64,000 nt of DNA. Source: Enterobacteriaceae bacterium RIT691 (lineage in GTDB: Bacteria > Pseudomonadota > Gammaproteobacteria > Enterobacterales > Enterobacteriaceae). A program made the translations under genes and the position numbers. Shown here in pieces: positions 28,822-38,406 of the stretch. Below the pieces are notes generated by a model. That model had not been told where the DNA came from, made no database searches, and saw nothing but the letters and a program-made list of their open reading frames with translations. The DNA is taken from positions 1 to 64,000 of the forward strand of contig WJYM01000015.1 of the NCBI GenBank assembly GCA_009668205.1, written 5' to 3'. Numbering within the stretch: position 1 is the first letter of the stretch; every line of letters begins with the position of its first letter.

Positions 28822-30072
28822 ATGTCACTGGCAAAAGCTTCAATCTGGACTGCCGCCAGCACGCTGGTAAAAATCGGTGCTGGTCTGTTGGTGGTAAAAT
28901 TGCTTGCGGTTTCCTATGGCCCGTCAGGCGTGGGTCAGGCGGGGAACTTCCGTCAGCTGGTGACCGTGCTTGGGGTGCTGGCAGGTGCTGGCATTTTCAA
29001 CGGCGTGACAAAGTATGTCGCGCAGTATCACGATGATCCCACGCACTTACGCAAAGTGGTCGGTACCTCATCCTCGATGGTGCTGGGTTTTTCCACGCTG
29101 CTGGCCGTCGTTTTCGTACTGGCGGCGGCACCGATAAGCCAGGGGCTGTTTGGCCATTCACACTATCAGGGGCTGGTCCGACTGGTTGCCCTGGTGCAAA
29201 TGGGGATCGCCTGGGCAAACCTGCTGCTGGCCTTGCTAAAGGGCTTTCGCGATGCATCCGCTAACGCACTGGCGCTGATTGCCGGGAGTCTCATCGGCGT
29301 GGCGGCTTACTTCCTCAGCTGGCATCTTGGCGGCTACGAAGGGGCGCTGCTGGGGCTGGCGTTAGTGCCTGCACTGGTGGTGATTCCGGCGGGTGTGATG
29401 CTGGTGAAACGCAAAGCGATCCCGCTTTCGTACCTTAAACCCCAATGGGATGCTTTCCTTGCGGGCCAGCTAGGGAAATTTACGCTGATGGCGCTGCTCA
29501 CGTCGGTCACGATCCCCGTGGCTTATGTGATGATGCGAAACCTGCTGGCGGCGCACTACAGCTGGGATGAAGTGGGGATTTGGCAGGGCGTCAGCAGTAT
29601 TTCCGATGCCTATCTGCAATTTATCACCGCTTCGTTTAGCGTATATCTGCTGCCTACGTTGTCCCGGTTAACGGCGAAAGCTGACATCACCCGTGAGATT
29701 GTGAAATCCCTGAAGTTTGTCCTTCCTGCGGTGGCGGCGGCAAGTTTAACCGTCTGGCTGCTGCGCGATTTTGCTATCTGGCTGCTGTTTTCCTCGAAGT
29801 TCACCGCGATGCGCGACCTTTTCGCCTGGCAGCTGGTGGGCGATGTCCTGAAAGTAGGCGCTTACGTATACGGCTATCTGGTGATCGCCAAAGCCTCACT
29901 GCGTTTCTATATTCTGACCGAGGTCAGTCAGTTTGCTTTACTGACGGCGTTTTCGCACTGGCTTATCCCGGTGCATGGCGCTTTGGGTGCAGCTCAGGCC
30001 TATATGGCGACCTATATTGTCTATTTTTTGCTGTGTAGCAGCGTATTTTTAATCTGGCGTAAACGGGCATGA
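28822..30072 (+). CDS. wzxE: ECA lipid III flippase WzxE
   Basis: A 416-aa MOP-superfamily polysaccharide transporter with about 12 transmembrane segments that flips the undecaprenyl-PP-linked ECA trisaccharide to the periplasmic face. N-terminal [26 protein letters not shown] and the long hydrophobic run throughout are typical. Length identical to E. coli WzxE. It overlaps wecF by 4 nt. Confidence 0.96.
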   Translation: MSLAKASIWTAASTLVKIGAGLLVVKLLAVSYGPSGVGQAGNFRQLVTVLGVLAGAGIFNGVTKYVAQYHDDPTHLRKVVGTSSSMVLGFSTLLAVVFVLAAAPISQGLFGHSHYQGLVRLVALVQMGIAWANLLLALLKGFRDASANALALIAGSLIGVAAYFLSWHLGGYEGALLGLALVPALVVIPAGVMLVKRKAIPLSYLKPQWDAFLAGQLGKFTLMALLTSVTIPVAYVMMRNLLAAHYSWDEVGIWQGVSSISDAYLQFITASFSVYLLPTLSRLTAKADITREIVKSLKFVLPAVAAASLTVWLLRDFAIWLLFSSKFTAMRDLFAWQLVGDVLKVGAYVYGYLVIAKASLRFYILTEVSQFALLTAFSHWLIPVHGALGAAQAYMATYIVYFLLCSSVFLIWRKRA

Positions 30073-31148
30073 CTGTACTGATACACGTACTGGGATCGGA
30101 TATCCCACACCATAACCAGACCGTACTGCGGTTTTTTAACGATGAGCTGGCGGGTACAAGCCCGCATGCCCGCGAGTTTCTGGTGGTTGGAGACGAAAAG
30201 GAGCTACGTGCTGCCAACCCGGCGCTTTCGCTACGCTTCTATGCCGATAAAAAATCGCTGGCGAAAGCGGTTGTCGCAAAGGCCAAAGCCGATCGCAGCC
30301 AGCGTTTCTTCTTCCACGGGCAGTTCAACTTCAGTCTGTGGATAGCTTTACTGACCCGCGATATTAAGCCGGCGCAGTTCAACTGGCACGTCTGGGGAGC
30401 GGATTTGTATGAGGTTTCCCGGGGGCTGAAATTCCGCTTGTTTTATCCTTTGCGCCGCCTGGCGCAAGGCCGCGTAGGGCGTGCCTTTGCGACTCGTGGT
30501 GATCTCAACACCTTCACCAAACAGCATCCACAGGTGAAAGGTGAGCTGCTCTATTTCCCGACGCGGATGGATCCTCAACTGAACAATCTGGGTAACCAGC
30601 CCCGTAGTGGGGACGCGCTGACCATTCTGGTGGGAAATTCCGGCGATCGCAGCAATGACCATTGTGCGGCGCTGAAGGCTATTCACCAGCAATTTGGCGA
30701 CACCGTAACTGTTGTCGTGCCGATGGGCTATCCTGCTAATAATGAGGATTACATTCAGGAAGTTCGTGCGGCAGGCGAAGCGCTGTTCAGCGCGGACCAT
30801 CTGCAGATCCTGAGTGAAAAACTGGCGTTTGATGAGTATCTGACCCTGCTGCGTCGCTGTGATTTGGGCTATTTTCTCTTCCCACGTCAGCAGGGTATTG
30901 GTACGCAGTGCCTGCTTATTCAGGCCGGAATTCCGTGCGTATTAAACCGGGAGAACCCGTTCTGGCAGGATATGACTGAGCAACACATACCGGTCTTGTT
31001 TACAACGGACTCGCTGGATGTTGCGGTTGTGCGTGAAGCCCAGCGCCAGTTGGCCAATGTGGATAAAACGCAGATAGCGTTTTTCCGTCCAAACTACCTT
31101 GAGCCATGGCACCGCGCGTTGCAGGTAGCAGCAGGAGAAGCGCAATGA
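30069..31148 (+). CDS. wecF: Fuc4NAc transferase WecF
   Basis: TDP-Fuc4NAc:lipid II transferase (GT56 family), 359 aa as in E. coli, adding the third sugar to form ECA lipid III. Soluble or peripherally membrane-bound on the cytosolic side, with N-terminal [23 protein letters not shown]. It is encoded between the flippase and the polymerase, overlapping each neighbour by 4 nt (ATGA), so translation is tightly coupled. Confidence 0.96.
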   Translation: MTVLIHVLGSDIPHHNQTVLRFFNDELAGTSPHAREFLVVGDEKELRAANPALSLRFYADKKSLAKAVVAKAKADRSQRFFFHGQFNFSLWIALLTRDIKPAQFNWHVWGADLYEVSRGLKFRLFYPLRRLAQGRVGRAFATRGDLNTFTKQHPQVKGELLYFPTRMDPQLNNLGNQPRSGDALTILVGNSGDRSNDHCAALKAIHQQFGDTVTVVVPMGYPANNEDYIQEVRAAGEALFSADHLQILSEKLAFDEYLTLLRRCDLGYFLFPRQQGIGTQCLLIQAGIPCVLNRENPFWQDMTEQHIPVLFTTDSLDVAVVREAQRQLANVDKTQIAFFRPNYLEPWHRALQVAAGEAQ

Positions 31149-32497
31149 GCCTGATGCAGTTTACCGGTCTGTTAGTGGTTTGGCTGTTCTCATCGCTGTT
31201 TATCGCGACTCTGACGTACTTTGAATTCCGCCGGGTGCGCTTCAACTTCAATGTGTTCTTTTCTCTGCTGTTTTTGCTGACGTTTTTCTTCGGATTCCCG
31301 CTGTCGATGACGCTGGTGTTCCGTTTCGACGTTGGCATCGCGCCACCGGAGATTTTGCTGCAGGCGCTGCTGTCAGCGGTCTGTTTCTATGCCATGTACT
31401 ACGTCACCTACAAAACGCGGTTGCGTGCGGGTCGTGAGGCAACTGAGCGACGCCCACTGTTTAACATCAACCGCGTTGAAGCGCATTTGACGTGGCTGAT
31501 GCTGGCGCTGATCGCCCTGATTAGCGTTGGGATTTTCTTTGCGCACAACGGGTTCCTGCTGTTTAAGCTGCACTCCTACAGCCAGATTTTCTCCAGCGAA
31601 GTGTCCGGGGTAGCGTTAAAGCGGTTCTTCTATTTCTTCATCCCGGCGATGCTGGTGGTTTATTTCCTGCGCCAGGACAGTAAAGCGTGGCTGTTCTTCC
31701 TGGTCAGCACCGTGGCATTTGGACTGCTGACCTATGTGATCGTCGGAGGGACGCGCGCCAATATCATCATCGCGTTTGCCATCTTCCTGTTTATCGGCAT
31801 TATTCGCGGCTGGATTTCGCTGTGGATGCTGGCGGCGGCCGGGGTGTTTGGCATTGTCGGGATGTTCTGGCTGGCGCTGAAGCGCTACGGGATGAACGTC
31901 AGCGGTGATGAAGCGTTCTATACTTTTCTCTATTTGACCCGCGATACCTTCTCGCCATGGGAAAATTTAAGCCTGTTGCTGCAAAACTACGACAAAATAG
32001 ATTTCCAGGGACTGGCGCCAATCGTGCGTGATTTCTATGTTTTCATCCCGAGTTGGCTGTGGCCGGATCGCCCGAGTATTGTGCTTAACACGGCCAATTA
32101 CTTTACCTGGGAAGTGCTGAATAACCACTCAGGGCTCGCTATCTCGCCGACGCTGATTGGTTCGCTGGTGGTCATGGGTGGAGCGTGGTTTATCCCGCTT
32201 GGCGCCGTGGTCGTGGGGCTGATTATCAAATGGTTCGATTGGATCTATCAACTCGGCAACCGTGAGTCTAACCGTTATAAGGCCGCCATCCTGCACAGCT
32301 TCTGTTTTGGCGCTATCTTCAACATGATAGTGCTGGCTCGCGAGGGGCTTGATTCGTTTGTCTCCCGCGTGGTCTTTTTCCTGGTGATATTTGGGTTCTG
32401 CCTGCTCGTCGCCAAATTGCTTTACTGGCTGTTGGACCACGCAGGGTTGATTCATCAACGTCGACAGCCTCAATCTCTGGTGCCAGAAGGAAAATAA
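31145..32497 (+). CDS. wzyE: ECA polymerase WzyE
   Basis: A 450-aa polytopic inner-membrane protein (about 11-12 transmembrane segments) that polymerises ECA repeat units in the periplasm under WzzE control. The start at ATG 31145 ([15 protein letters not shown]) matches E. coli; the frame upstream lies within wecF. Conserved stretches [18 protein letters not shown] and [14 protein letters not shown] are present. Its stop TAA overlaps the wecG ATG by one base (TAATG). Confidence 0.95.
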   Translation: MSLMQFTGLLVVWLFSSLFIATLTYFEFRRVRFNFNVFFSLLFLLTFFFGFPLSMTLVFRFDVGIAPPEILLQALLSAVCFYAMYYVTYKTRLRAGREATERRPLFNINRVEAHLTWLMLALIALISVGIFFAHNGFLLFKLHSYSQIFSSEVSGVALKRFFYFFIPAMLVVYFLRQDSKAWLFFLVSTVAFGLLTYVIVGGTRANIIIAFAIFLFIGIIRGWISLWMLAAAGVFGIVGMFWLALKRYGMNVSGDEAFYTFLYLTRDTFSPWENLSLLLQNYDKIDFQGLAPIVRDFYVFIPSWLWPDRPSIVLNTANYFTWEVLNNHSGLAISPTLIGSLVVMGGAWFIPLGAVVVGLIIKWFDWIYQLGNRESNRYKAAILHSFCFGAIFNMIVLAREGLDSFVSRVVFFLVIFGFCLLVAKLLYWLLDHAGLIHQRRQPQSLVPEGK

Positions 32498-33237
32498 TGA
32501 CGGATACAACAACAGCACCGCTTTATAGCGTGCGTGGGCTGCAGCTTATCGGCTGGCGGGATATGCAGCATGCGCTCGATTATTTATATGCTGGTGGCGA
32601 TATGAAGCAAGGAACGCTGGTGGCCATCAATGCAGAGAAAGTGCTGACGGCAGAAGACAATGCTGACGTGCGCTCGCTGATAGACGCGGCAGAGTATAAG
32701 TATGCCGATGGGATTAGCGTCGTGCGTTCGGTGCGCAAAAAGTATCCTCAGGCAGATATTTCCCGCGTGGCAGGCGCAGACCTGTGGGAAGCGTTAATGG
32801 CCAGGGCGGGAGCCGAGGGCACGCCCGTCTTTTTGGTGGGGGGGAAACCCGAGGTGCTGGCCCAGACTGAAGCGAAGCTGCGCAAGCAGTGGAATGTGAA
32901 TATCGCGGGCAGTCAGGACGGCTACTTTACGGCAGAGAACCGGCAGGCGCTGTTTAAGCGTATTCAGGACAGCGGCGCGCAGATAGTCACGGTGGCGATG
33001 GGATCACCAAAGCAAGAGATCTTTATGCGCGACTGTCGGTTGATTCATCCGAATGCGTTATACATGGGCGTCGGGGGCACGTATGACGTGTTTACCGGAC
33101 ACGTCAAGCGAGCGCCGAAGATCTGGCAGACGCTGGGGCTGGAATGGCTCTACCGTCTGTTGTCTCAGCCAAGCCGTATTTCCCGCCAGCTGCGCCTTCT
33201 GCGTTATCTTCGTTGGCACTACACCGGCAAGCTCTGA
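32497..33237 (+). CDS. wecG: UDP-ManNAcA transferase WecG
   Basis: Membrane-associated GT26-family (WecG/TagA/CpsF) glycosyltransferase, 246 aa, adding ManNAcA to lipid I to form ECA lipid II. Family motifs: NAEKVL near residue 44, the ADG(I/V) segment YADGISVV, and the C-terminal [38 protein letters not shown]. Last gene of the ECA operon; a perfect 10-bp hairpin follows 20 nt after the stop. Confidence 0.96.
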   Translation: MTDTTTAPLYSVRGLQLIGWRDMQHALDYLYAGGDMKQGTLVAINAEKVLTAEDNADVRSLIDAAEYKYADGISVVRSVRKKYPQADISRVAGADLWEALMARAGAEGTPVFLVGGKPEVLAQTEAKLRKQWNVNIAGSQDGYFTAENRQALFKRIQDSGAQIVTVAMGSPKQEIFMRDCRLIHPNALYMGVGGTYDVFTGHVKRAPKIWQTLGLEWLYRLLSQPSRISRQLRLLRYLRWHYTGKL

Positions 33238-33257
33238 GTTTTTCCTTTCTTCGCTAA

Positions 33258-33288
33258 AATGTATTGCGCGCTTATTGTGCAATACATT
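33258..33288. other. Perfect hairpin after wecG
   Basis: AATGTATTGC / GCAATACATT, 10 bp, with an 11-nt loop. No T-run follows, so termination would have to be Rho-dependent or the hairpin acts as a 3' stabiliser of the ECA transcript. The remaining bases to yifK contain no gene. Confidence 0.6.
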
Positions 33289-33446
33289 CACATATCTAAT
33301 ACTTTGTTTGCCATTTCACCGTTTTTATTCAACCATGCGCCCCCTTAAACGCCCGTTGCCCATCAGGGACAGGTGCATCACGACAGTGAACACTGTTGAT
33401 AACAATAACCGGCATCGACCGGAACGCTGCAAACACACGAGGATCT

Positions 33447-34832
33447 ATGGCTGAGAAAGAACCGGCGCTACAGCGAGGGCTGGAAGCGCGTCACATCGAA
33501 TTAATAGCGCTGGGCGGTACCATCGGCGTTGGGCTGTTTATGGGCTCAGCGAGCACGCTGAAATGGGCCGGACCTTCCGTTTTACTGGCTTATATCGTGG
33601 CAGGGCTGTTTGTCTTCTTCATCATGCGCTCAATGGGGGAAATGCTGTTTCTTGAGCCCGTGACGGGGTCTTTTGCCGTTTATGCCCACCGCTACATGAG
33701 TCCCTTTTTCGGCTACCTTACCGCATGGTCCTACTGGTTTATGTGGATGGCCGTGGGGATCTCAGAAATCACGGCCATCGGCGTGTACGTGCAGTTCTGG
33801 TTCCCGGATATGGCGCAGTGGATACCCGCGCTGATAGCCGTGGCGCTGGTGGCGCTGGCCAATCTTGCGGCGGTACGCCTGTATGGTGAACTGGAATTCT
33901 GGTTTGCGATGATCAAAGTCACCACCATCATTGTGATGATTGTGGTTGGACTGGGCGTGATTTTCTTCGGTTTTGGTAACGGTGGTCAGGCGCTTGGCTT
34001 TGGCAATCTTACGCAACATGGTGGGTTCTTTGCCGGTGGCTGGAAAGGCTTCCTGACGGCGCTGTGTATTGTCGTGGCGTCCTATCAGGGCGTCGAGCTT
34101 ATTGGCATCACCGCTGGCGAAGCGAAAAATCCGCAGGTCACGCTACGTAGCGCGGTGGGTAAAGTGCTGTGGCGGATCCTGATTTTTTATGTGGGCGCGA
34201 TTTTTGTGATCGTCACGATTTTCCCGTGGAATGAAATCGGCAAAAGCGGTAGCCCGTTTGTCCTGACCTTTGCGAAAATTGGCATTACCGCTGCGGCAGG
34301 CATCATCAACTTCGTGGTGCTGACCGCGGCACTGTCTGGCTGCAACAGCGGGATGTACAGCTGTGGGCGTATGCTGTATGCGCTGGCGAAGAACCGCCAA
34401 CTGCCTGCCGTCGTGGCGAAAGTATCCCGCAACGGCGTGCCGGTGATGGGGGTGGCGGTTTCTATCGCAATCTTGTTGTTGGGGTCGTGCCTGAACTACC
34501 TGATCCCGAATCCACAGCAGGTGTTTGTCTATGTCTACAGCGCCAGCGTCCTGCCGGGAATGGTGCCGTGGTTTGTGATCCTGATTAGCCAGCTGCGTTT
34601 TCGCCAGGCGCATCAAAGGGCGATGGTGAATCATCCTTTCCGTTCGGTGCTGTTCCCCTGGACGAACTATCTGACGATGGCCTTCCTGGTTTGTGTGCTG
34701 TTTGGGATGGGCTTCAATGAAGACACGCGTATGTCACTCATTGTCGGTGCGATTTTTTTGCTGGCCGTCACGCTGCTTTACAAGCTTTTGGGCCTTCAGC
34801 AAAGCGGTAAAGCGCATAATTTGTCTGAATAA
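33447..34832 (+). CDS. yifK: Amino acid permease YifK (ThrP)
   Basis: APC-superfamily inner-membrane permease, 461 aa with about 12 transmembrane segments, of the AAT family ([25 protein letters not shown] at the N-terminus, [18 protein letters not shown] in the middle). YifK has been described as a threonine/serine transporter (ThrP) in E. coli. Start at the ATG 33447 ([17 protein letters not shown]), preceded by CGAGGATCT; the frame is open 51 nt upstream but that extension is not in relatives. In Salmonella the downstream tRNA operon can be reached by read-through from yifK; no terminator is visible in the gap here either. Confidence 0.95.
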   Translation: MAEKEPALQRGLEARHIELIALGGTIGVGLFMGSASTLKWAGPSVLLAYIVAGLFVFFIMRSMGEMLFLEPVTGSFAVYAHRYMSPFFGYLTAWSYWFMWMAVGISEITAIGVYVQFWFPDMAQWIPALIAVALVALANLAAVRLYGELEFWFAMIKVTTIIVMIVVGLGVIFFGFGNGGQALGFGNLTQHGGFFAGGWKGFLTALCIVVASYQGVELIGITAGEAKNPQVTLRSAVGKVLWRILIFYVGAIFVIVTIFPWNEIGKSGSPFVLTFAKIGITAAAGIINFVVLTAALSGCNSGMYSCGRMLYALAKNRQLPAVVAKVSRNGVPVMGVAVSIAILLLGSCLNYLIPNPQQVFVYVYSASVLPGMVPWFVILISQLRFRQAHQRAMVNHPFRSVLFPWTNYLTMAFLVCVLFGMGFNEDTRMSLIVGAIFLLAVTLLYKLLGLQQSGKAHNLSE

Positions 34833-34884
34833 GCGACAAAACGCACAAACCATGAGCAAACAAACATTTTATTTAAAAAGGCAC

Positions 34885-34913
34885 TAGACAGGGGGTAGGG
34901 AAGTCCGTATTAT
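34885..34913 (+). promoter_or_regulatory. Sigma-70 promoter of the argX-hisR-leuT-proM tRNA operon
   Basis: -35 TAGACA (34885-34890), 17-bp spacer, -10 TATTAT (34908-34913), followed by the GC-rich discriminator CCGACCCCGC, typical of stringently controlled stable RNA promoters. Confidence 0.75.
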
Positions 34914-34934
34914 CCGACCCCGCAACGGCGCTAA

Positions 34935-35011
<77 letters not shown>

Positions 35012-35068
35012 TTCACCCGGTGCTGGAGCTGCGGTGGTTTTTAAAACCGCGTAGAAGAGATTTGCAGT

Positions 35069-35145
35069 GGTGGCTATAGCTCAGTTGGTAGAGCCCTGGA
35101 TTGTGATTCCAGTTGTCGTGGGTTCGAATCCCATTAGCCACCCCA
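35069..35145 (+). tRNA. hisR: tRNA-His (anticodon GTG)
   Basis: 77 nt including the extra 5' G(-1) at 35069 that characterises tRNA-His: GGTGGCTA... pairing with AGCCACC, then CCA. The anticodon loop TTGTGAT gives GTG at 35103-35105. Confidence 0.98.
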
Positions 35146-35164
35146 TTATTTAAAGTTGTGAAAT

Positions 35165-35250
35165 GCGAAGGTGGCGGAATTGGTAGACGCGCTAGCTTCA
35201 GGTGTTAGTGTCCTTAGGATGTGGGGGTTCGAGTCCCCCCCCTCGCACCA
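35165..35250 (+). tRNA. leuT: tRNA-Leu (anticodon CAG)
   Basis: 86-nt class II tRNA with a long variable arm (TGTCCTTAGGATGT region). Acceptor GCGAAGG pairs with CCCTCGC with one A-C mismatch that E. coli leuT also has. The anticodon loop TTCAGGT gives CAG at 35199-35201. CCA is encoded. Confidence 0.97.
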
Positions 35251-35291
35251 CGACTTAAAGAATTGAACTAAAAATTCAAAAAGCAGTAAAT

Positions 35292-35368
35292 CGGCGAGTA
35301 GCGCAGCTTGGTAGCGCAACTGGTTTGGGACCAGTGGGTCGGAGGTTCGAATCCTCTCTCGCCGACCA
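35292..35368 (+). tRNA. proM: tRNA-Pro (anticodon TGG)
   Basis: 77 nt: CGGCGAG pairs with CTCGCCG, then ACCA. Anticodon stem ACTGG / CCAGT with loop TTTGGGA gives TGG at 35326-35328. Last tRNA of the operon. Confidence 0.97.
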
Positions 35369-35375
35369 ATTTTGA

Positions 35376-35398
35376 ACCCCGCTTCGGCGGGGTTTTTT
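35376..35398 (+). terminator. Terminator of the tRNA operon
   Basis: ACCCCGC / GCGGGGT stem with a TTCG tetraloop followed by six T (35393-35398), 7 nt after tRNA-Pro. Confidence 0.96.
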
Positions 35399-35435
35399 CT
35401 ATTCTGAATTCAGTCAGTCACGCCCTCAGAAATTA

Positions 35436-35549
35436 CGTCCTCAAATCCCGACCATCCTGTAAAAAATATGTTTCCGAATGGCGACATTTAATTGTTTGAT
35501 TCTACGTTAATTCTAATTCGACCTCTTTTTTCGTCGCAAATCGGCGACA
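35436..35549. promoter_or_regulatory. Three GlrR-type activator sites upstream of glmZ
   Basis: Three dyads fit the GlrR consensus TGTC-N10-GACA known for glmY/glmZ: CGTC-N10-GACC at 35436-35453, TGTT-N10-GACA at 35469-35486 and CGTC-N10-GACA at 35532-35549. They lie about 50-165 bp ahead of a -24/-12 promoter, the usual placement for sigma-54 enhancers. Each half-site pair has one or two departures from consensus. The interval contains no gene. Confidence 0.75.
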
Positions 35550-35600
35550 TCTCCTTTATTCCTAAAGCGTGAAATCCCCTGATAATCAGGGGTGCAAGAG

Positions 35601-35623
35601 TGGCACGCAGTGTGCAATAATAT
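35601..35623 (+). promoter_or_regulatory. Sigma-54 promoter of glmZ with possible overlapping sigma-70 -10 box
   Basis: TGGCAC at 35601-35606 and TGTGCA at 35611-35616 give GG (-24) and GC (-12) with 10 nt between, matching TGGCAC-N5-TTGCA-type sigma-54 elements. The RNA start inferred by homology is near 35628, 12-13 nt after the GC. TAATAT at 35618-35623 could serve as an overlapping sigma-70 -10 box. Confidence 0.78.
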
Positions 35624-35627
35624 TTAT

Positions 35628-35833
35628 GTAGATGCTCATTCCATCTCTTATGTTCGCGTTTACGCCTCATAAACCCCGGAATGATGCAGAGCCGTTTACG
35701 GTGCTTATCGTCCACCGACAGATGTCGCTTCGGCCTCATCAAACACCATGGACATAACGTTGAGTGAAGCACCAATTGTTGTCAAACAGACCTGTTTTAA
35801 CGCCTGCCCTGATTTCAGCGCAGGCGTTTTTTT
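35628..35833 (+). ncRNA. glmZ: Small RNA GlmZ
   Basis: A roughly 206-nt RNA gene matching my memory of E. coli GlmZ over its whole length, beginning GTAGATGCTCATTCCATCTC and including AGAGCCGTTTACGGTGCTTA and the 3' block AACGTTGAGTGAAGCACC ahead of the terminator (AACGCCTGC / GCAGGCGTT stem, 35799-35828, then T to 35833). Full-length GlmZ is an Hfq-binding RNA that base-pairs with the glmS leader and activates glucosamine-6-phosphate synthase; RapZ directs RNase E to cut and inactivate it, and GlmY counters RapZ. In E. coli it also lies upstream of hemY. The sequence is convergent with the MFS gene. Confidence 0.93.
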
Positions 35834-35839
35834 ATGGGT

Positions 35840-37042
35840 TTAGTGTCGATATCGGAACAGGACACCGGCAACCAGTAATAATGCACTGAATGAAACGCAC
35901 CAGAGTGTTTGAATAGCGCTAAGGTGCGCGGTCAATATTACCGTGAACAAAGTGACCACCGTGGCGCTGAGTGTTTGCCACCGTGATGCTATCGCGCTGG
36001 CGCTGGCAATATGCTGCTCGGTAAATTGATGCAAAATACTGAACGTGCCCAGCGCGAAGACAATGTTTGAAGCCAGATGAGCGATGAATATGGCCGCCAG
36101 GGCGGCTCCGGTCCAGCCGGCCAGTGCTGGCATCAGGGTGTAAGAAAACAAAAAGAGTGCCAGACAGCTCAGCAGTAATCGGTTGTGCTTTACATAGCCC
36201 GGCATTTTCTCGCTGTTCAGCAGCATCGGGCCACACAGTTGCCCCAGGCTACGGCTGAACAACAGCGGTAAAGCCAGTGCCGCGGCGTTGTCTGGCCTGA
36301 GCTGTTGCGCCAGTGCAGGGAGTAATGCCATTGCCGGTGCACCGACTGCCGCCAGAGCCGGTAACAACAGCAGGCTGCGCTTTTGGCTCGTCATCAGTCC
36401 ACGCCAGCGTATCGGCTTCTGAGGCGTGGTCTTTTTTGCTGTGCCGACTCTCATCCGGTAAGTGGCAAGCCACAGTAACGATGAAGCCACCACAAAACTT
36501 GCCGCATCAATGCCCAGTAGCTTCACCGGATTGATTCGCTCAAACAGCAGAACGCCCACCCCCGTGCCCAGCAACACTTGCGAAGCGAAGATCAGATTCT
36601 CCATCGCCGTAGCTGCGGGAAGCTCTCCGGCGCTTAATCCCCGTTTGAACGTCAGCGTGAGCGCAGGCCACGACATACCCCCCAACAGCGCTTCAACCGA
36701 CTGCACCGAGAGCAGGAGGGGAACATGGTGATGCTGGAGTCCATAGAGCGGCAAGAGTAGCGCGAACAGCCCCAGAAGCTCGTAGAGCACCAGCAGGAAT
36801 AAAGGCGAACAGAGACGGCAAAGCTTTTCCCCAAGCAGGCTGCCCACAAAGCCGGGCACCGTTGCCAGAAACCAGGCGAACGTGAGTACCGTCGGTGAAA
36901 CGTGCCAGCGCAGAAGCTGGCCAAAAACCACCACCTGCGTCAGGCCGTTGCCCAGAGACGAAATGATAAAGGCGAGTGCCATCAGGCGAAGCCACGCATG
37001 GCTGCGCAATGCGCGTAACAGCGCAAAGAACAAAGAATTCAT
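35840..37042 (-). CDS. MFS transporter, function unknown
   Basis: A 400-aa hydrophobic protein with about 12 predicted transmembrane segments and the 6+6 layout of the major facilitator superfamily. A basic cytoplasmic loop (RMRVGTAKKTTPQKPIRWRGLMTSQKRS) at about residues 196-223 separates the halves. The sequence resembles MFS drug/siderophore-type exporters only in general form; I do not recognise a specific substrate. E. coli has aslB-aslA between the tRNA operon and hemY; this gene replaces them, so it is accessory. It lies between the glmZ terminator and the hemCDXY terminator and appears monocistronic. GGAG lies 9 nt before the ATG. Confidence 0.8.
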   Translation of the reverse strand: MNSLFFALLRALRSHAWLRLMALAFIISSLGNGLTQVVVFGQLLRWHVSPTVLTFAWFLATVPGFVGSLLGEKLCRLCSPLFLLVLYELLGLFALLLPLYGLQHHHVPLLLSVQSVEALLGGMSWPALTLTFKRGLSAGELPAATAMENLIFASQVLLGTGVGVLLFERINPVKLLGIDAASFVVASSLLWLATYRMRVGTAKKTTPQKPIRWRGLMTSQKRSLLLLPALAAVGAPAMALLPALAQQLRPDNAAALALPLLFSRSLGQLCGPMLLNSEKMPGYVKHNRLLLSCLALFLFSYTLMPALAGWTGAALAAIFIAHLASNIVFALGTFSILHQFTEQHIASASAIASRWQTLSATVVTLFTVILTAHLSAIQTLWCVSFSALLLVAGVLFRYRH

Positions 37043-37173
37043 GGAAGACGATCTCCAGCAATACGTTATCCACGCGACAACGCGCGTGAGCGAAAAACGG
37101 TAAATGCTGAAAAATCGCTACATTGGAGAGATCCTGAGAGGAAATATCCGTTGAAAATAGCACACAGGATCGG

Positions 37174-37201
37174 CAAAAAGAAAGGGGCCTTAGCGGCCCC
37201 T
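37174..37201 (-). terminator. Terminator of hemCDXY
   Basis: Read on the minus strand: AGGGGCC-GCTAA-GGCCCCT followed by TTCTTTTT, starting 6 nt after the hemY stop. Confidence 0.93.
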
Positions 37202-37207
37202 CTTCAT

Positions 37208-38404
37208 TCAGGAAGGTTGATTGTTTTGAAGTGTGAGCAACAACCCATCGCGACGCATTGCGGCGGCTTCTTCCGGCTGATGTAGCCTGTCCAACGCATC
37301 GGCAAGCCATGCGTAATCAAACGCATCCGGACGCTGTTTGAGCGCGGCACGGAAAGCGACGGTCGCTTCCTGCCATTCACCGTGTTTCATCAGCGACTGG
37401 CCCAACGTGCTCCACAGCATCGGGCGATCGCCGACGCTTTTGATCTGCTGGCGCAGCACTTTTTCCAGCTGTTCTGGATTATTGGTTTTCAGACGCGGGA
37501 TCGGTAACAACAGGCGATCGTCGTACTGACGTTTCAGGCCATCAATAATGATCTGCTGAGCGGTGTCATGATCGTCACATTCAATGAGATGATCCGCCAT
37601 GGCGACCTGCAGTGCGACTTGCTGACGCGTTTTACGCCCCTGGTTTTTCCACCATTCGCGCAGGCCATCGCTGCCCTGATCGGCACGTGCCTTATCCATC
37701 AAACCAATCCACGCCTGCTGTTCCAGCGCATGCCGGTGGGCTTCATCGCCAACGTTGGCTTTCGCCATTGACGGAATAATATCGAGCAGCGAGCTCCAGG
37801 CGCCGGTGCGGATATAGGCCTGCTCTGCCAGACGCAGCACTTCCGGATGGCGCGGAGAAATCTCCAGCAGTTTATCGACACCGTGGCGCGCAGCATGATC
37901 TTCATTGCGAGCCAACTGCAGGCGGACGCGGGTAATTTCAACAGGGATCAGATCGTTGCCAGCGTTCTCTGCGGCACGCTCCAGGTGCTGATTGGCCCGC
38001 ATTTCATCACCGCGCTGCTGTGCAGCTTCAGCCGCCAGCAGATAGTTAACGACCGGTTGCTCTGCATGATCGGCATTTTTCGCCATCAGCTTTTCAACCT
38101 GCTGATAGTCACCTTCAGCCAGTTTCAGCAGCGCCTGTTCCGTCTGCTTACGTGCACGACGGCGTTTACGACCCACAAACCAGCCGCGGGTATGGGCGCC
38201 GGTACGGAAAATACGGCGCAGTAGCCATTCAATGGCAAACAGCACCACCATGGTCAGGATCAGAATGATCACCAGACCGGTGACGCTGGTTTCGATATTG
38301 TAGTTGTCCGTCTGGATCAGAACATAGCCCTGATGGCCTGCGATAATCGGGCCAAAAACGATCCCGGCGATCAGCAGTGCAAAGAGCAACAGTACTTTTA
38401 ACAT
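37208..38404 (-). CDS. hemY: HemY, TPR-containing inner-membrane protein
   Basis: A 398-aa protein with two N-terminal membrane segments (about residues 1-25 and 40-62) followed by a large domain of helical TPR-like repeats (for example AEQAYIRTGAWSSLLDIIP and LGQSLMKHGEWQEATVAFRAALKQ). It is the last gene of hemCDXY. Despite its name it is not the protoporphyrinogen oxidase of Gram-positives; its exact role in tetrapyrrole metabolism is unsettled, with proposals of scaffolding of heme enzymes. The length equals that in E. coli. It starts 2 nt after the hemX stop. Confidence 0.95.
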   Translation of the reverse strand: MLKVLLLFALLIAGIVFGPIIAGHQGYVLIQTDNYNIETSVTGLVIILILTMVVLFAIEWLLRRIFRTGAHTRGWFVGRKRRRARKQTEQALLKLAEGDYQQVEKLMAKNADHAEQPVVNYLLAAEAAQQRGDEMRANQHLERAAENAGNDLIPVEITRVRLQLARNEDHAARHGVDKLLEISPRHPEVLRLAEQAYIRTGAWSSLLDIIPSMAKANVGDEAHRHALEQQAWIGLMDKARADQGSDGLREWWKNQGRKTRQQVALQVAMADHLIECDDHDTAQQIIIDGLKRQYDDRLLLPIPRLKTNNPEQLEKVLRQQIKSVGDRPMLWSTLGQSLMKHGEWQEATVAFRAALKQRPDAFDYAWLADALDRLHQPEEAAAMRRDGLLLTLQNNQPS

Positions 38405-38406
38405 GC

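Noticed and set aside
35488-35775. 95-codon minus-strand frame upstream of the MFS gene
   Set aside because: It lies across the GlmZ RNA gene and its GlrR-type control region, lacks a good start site, and resembles no protein; the RNA gene explains the conservation.
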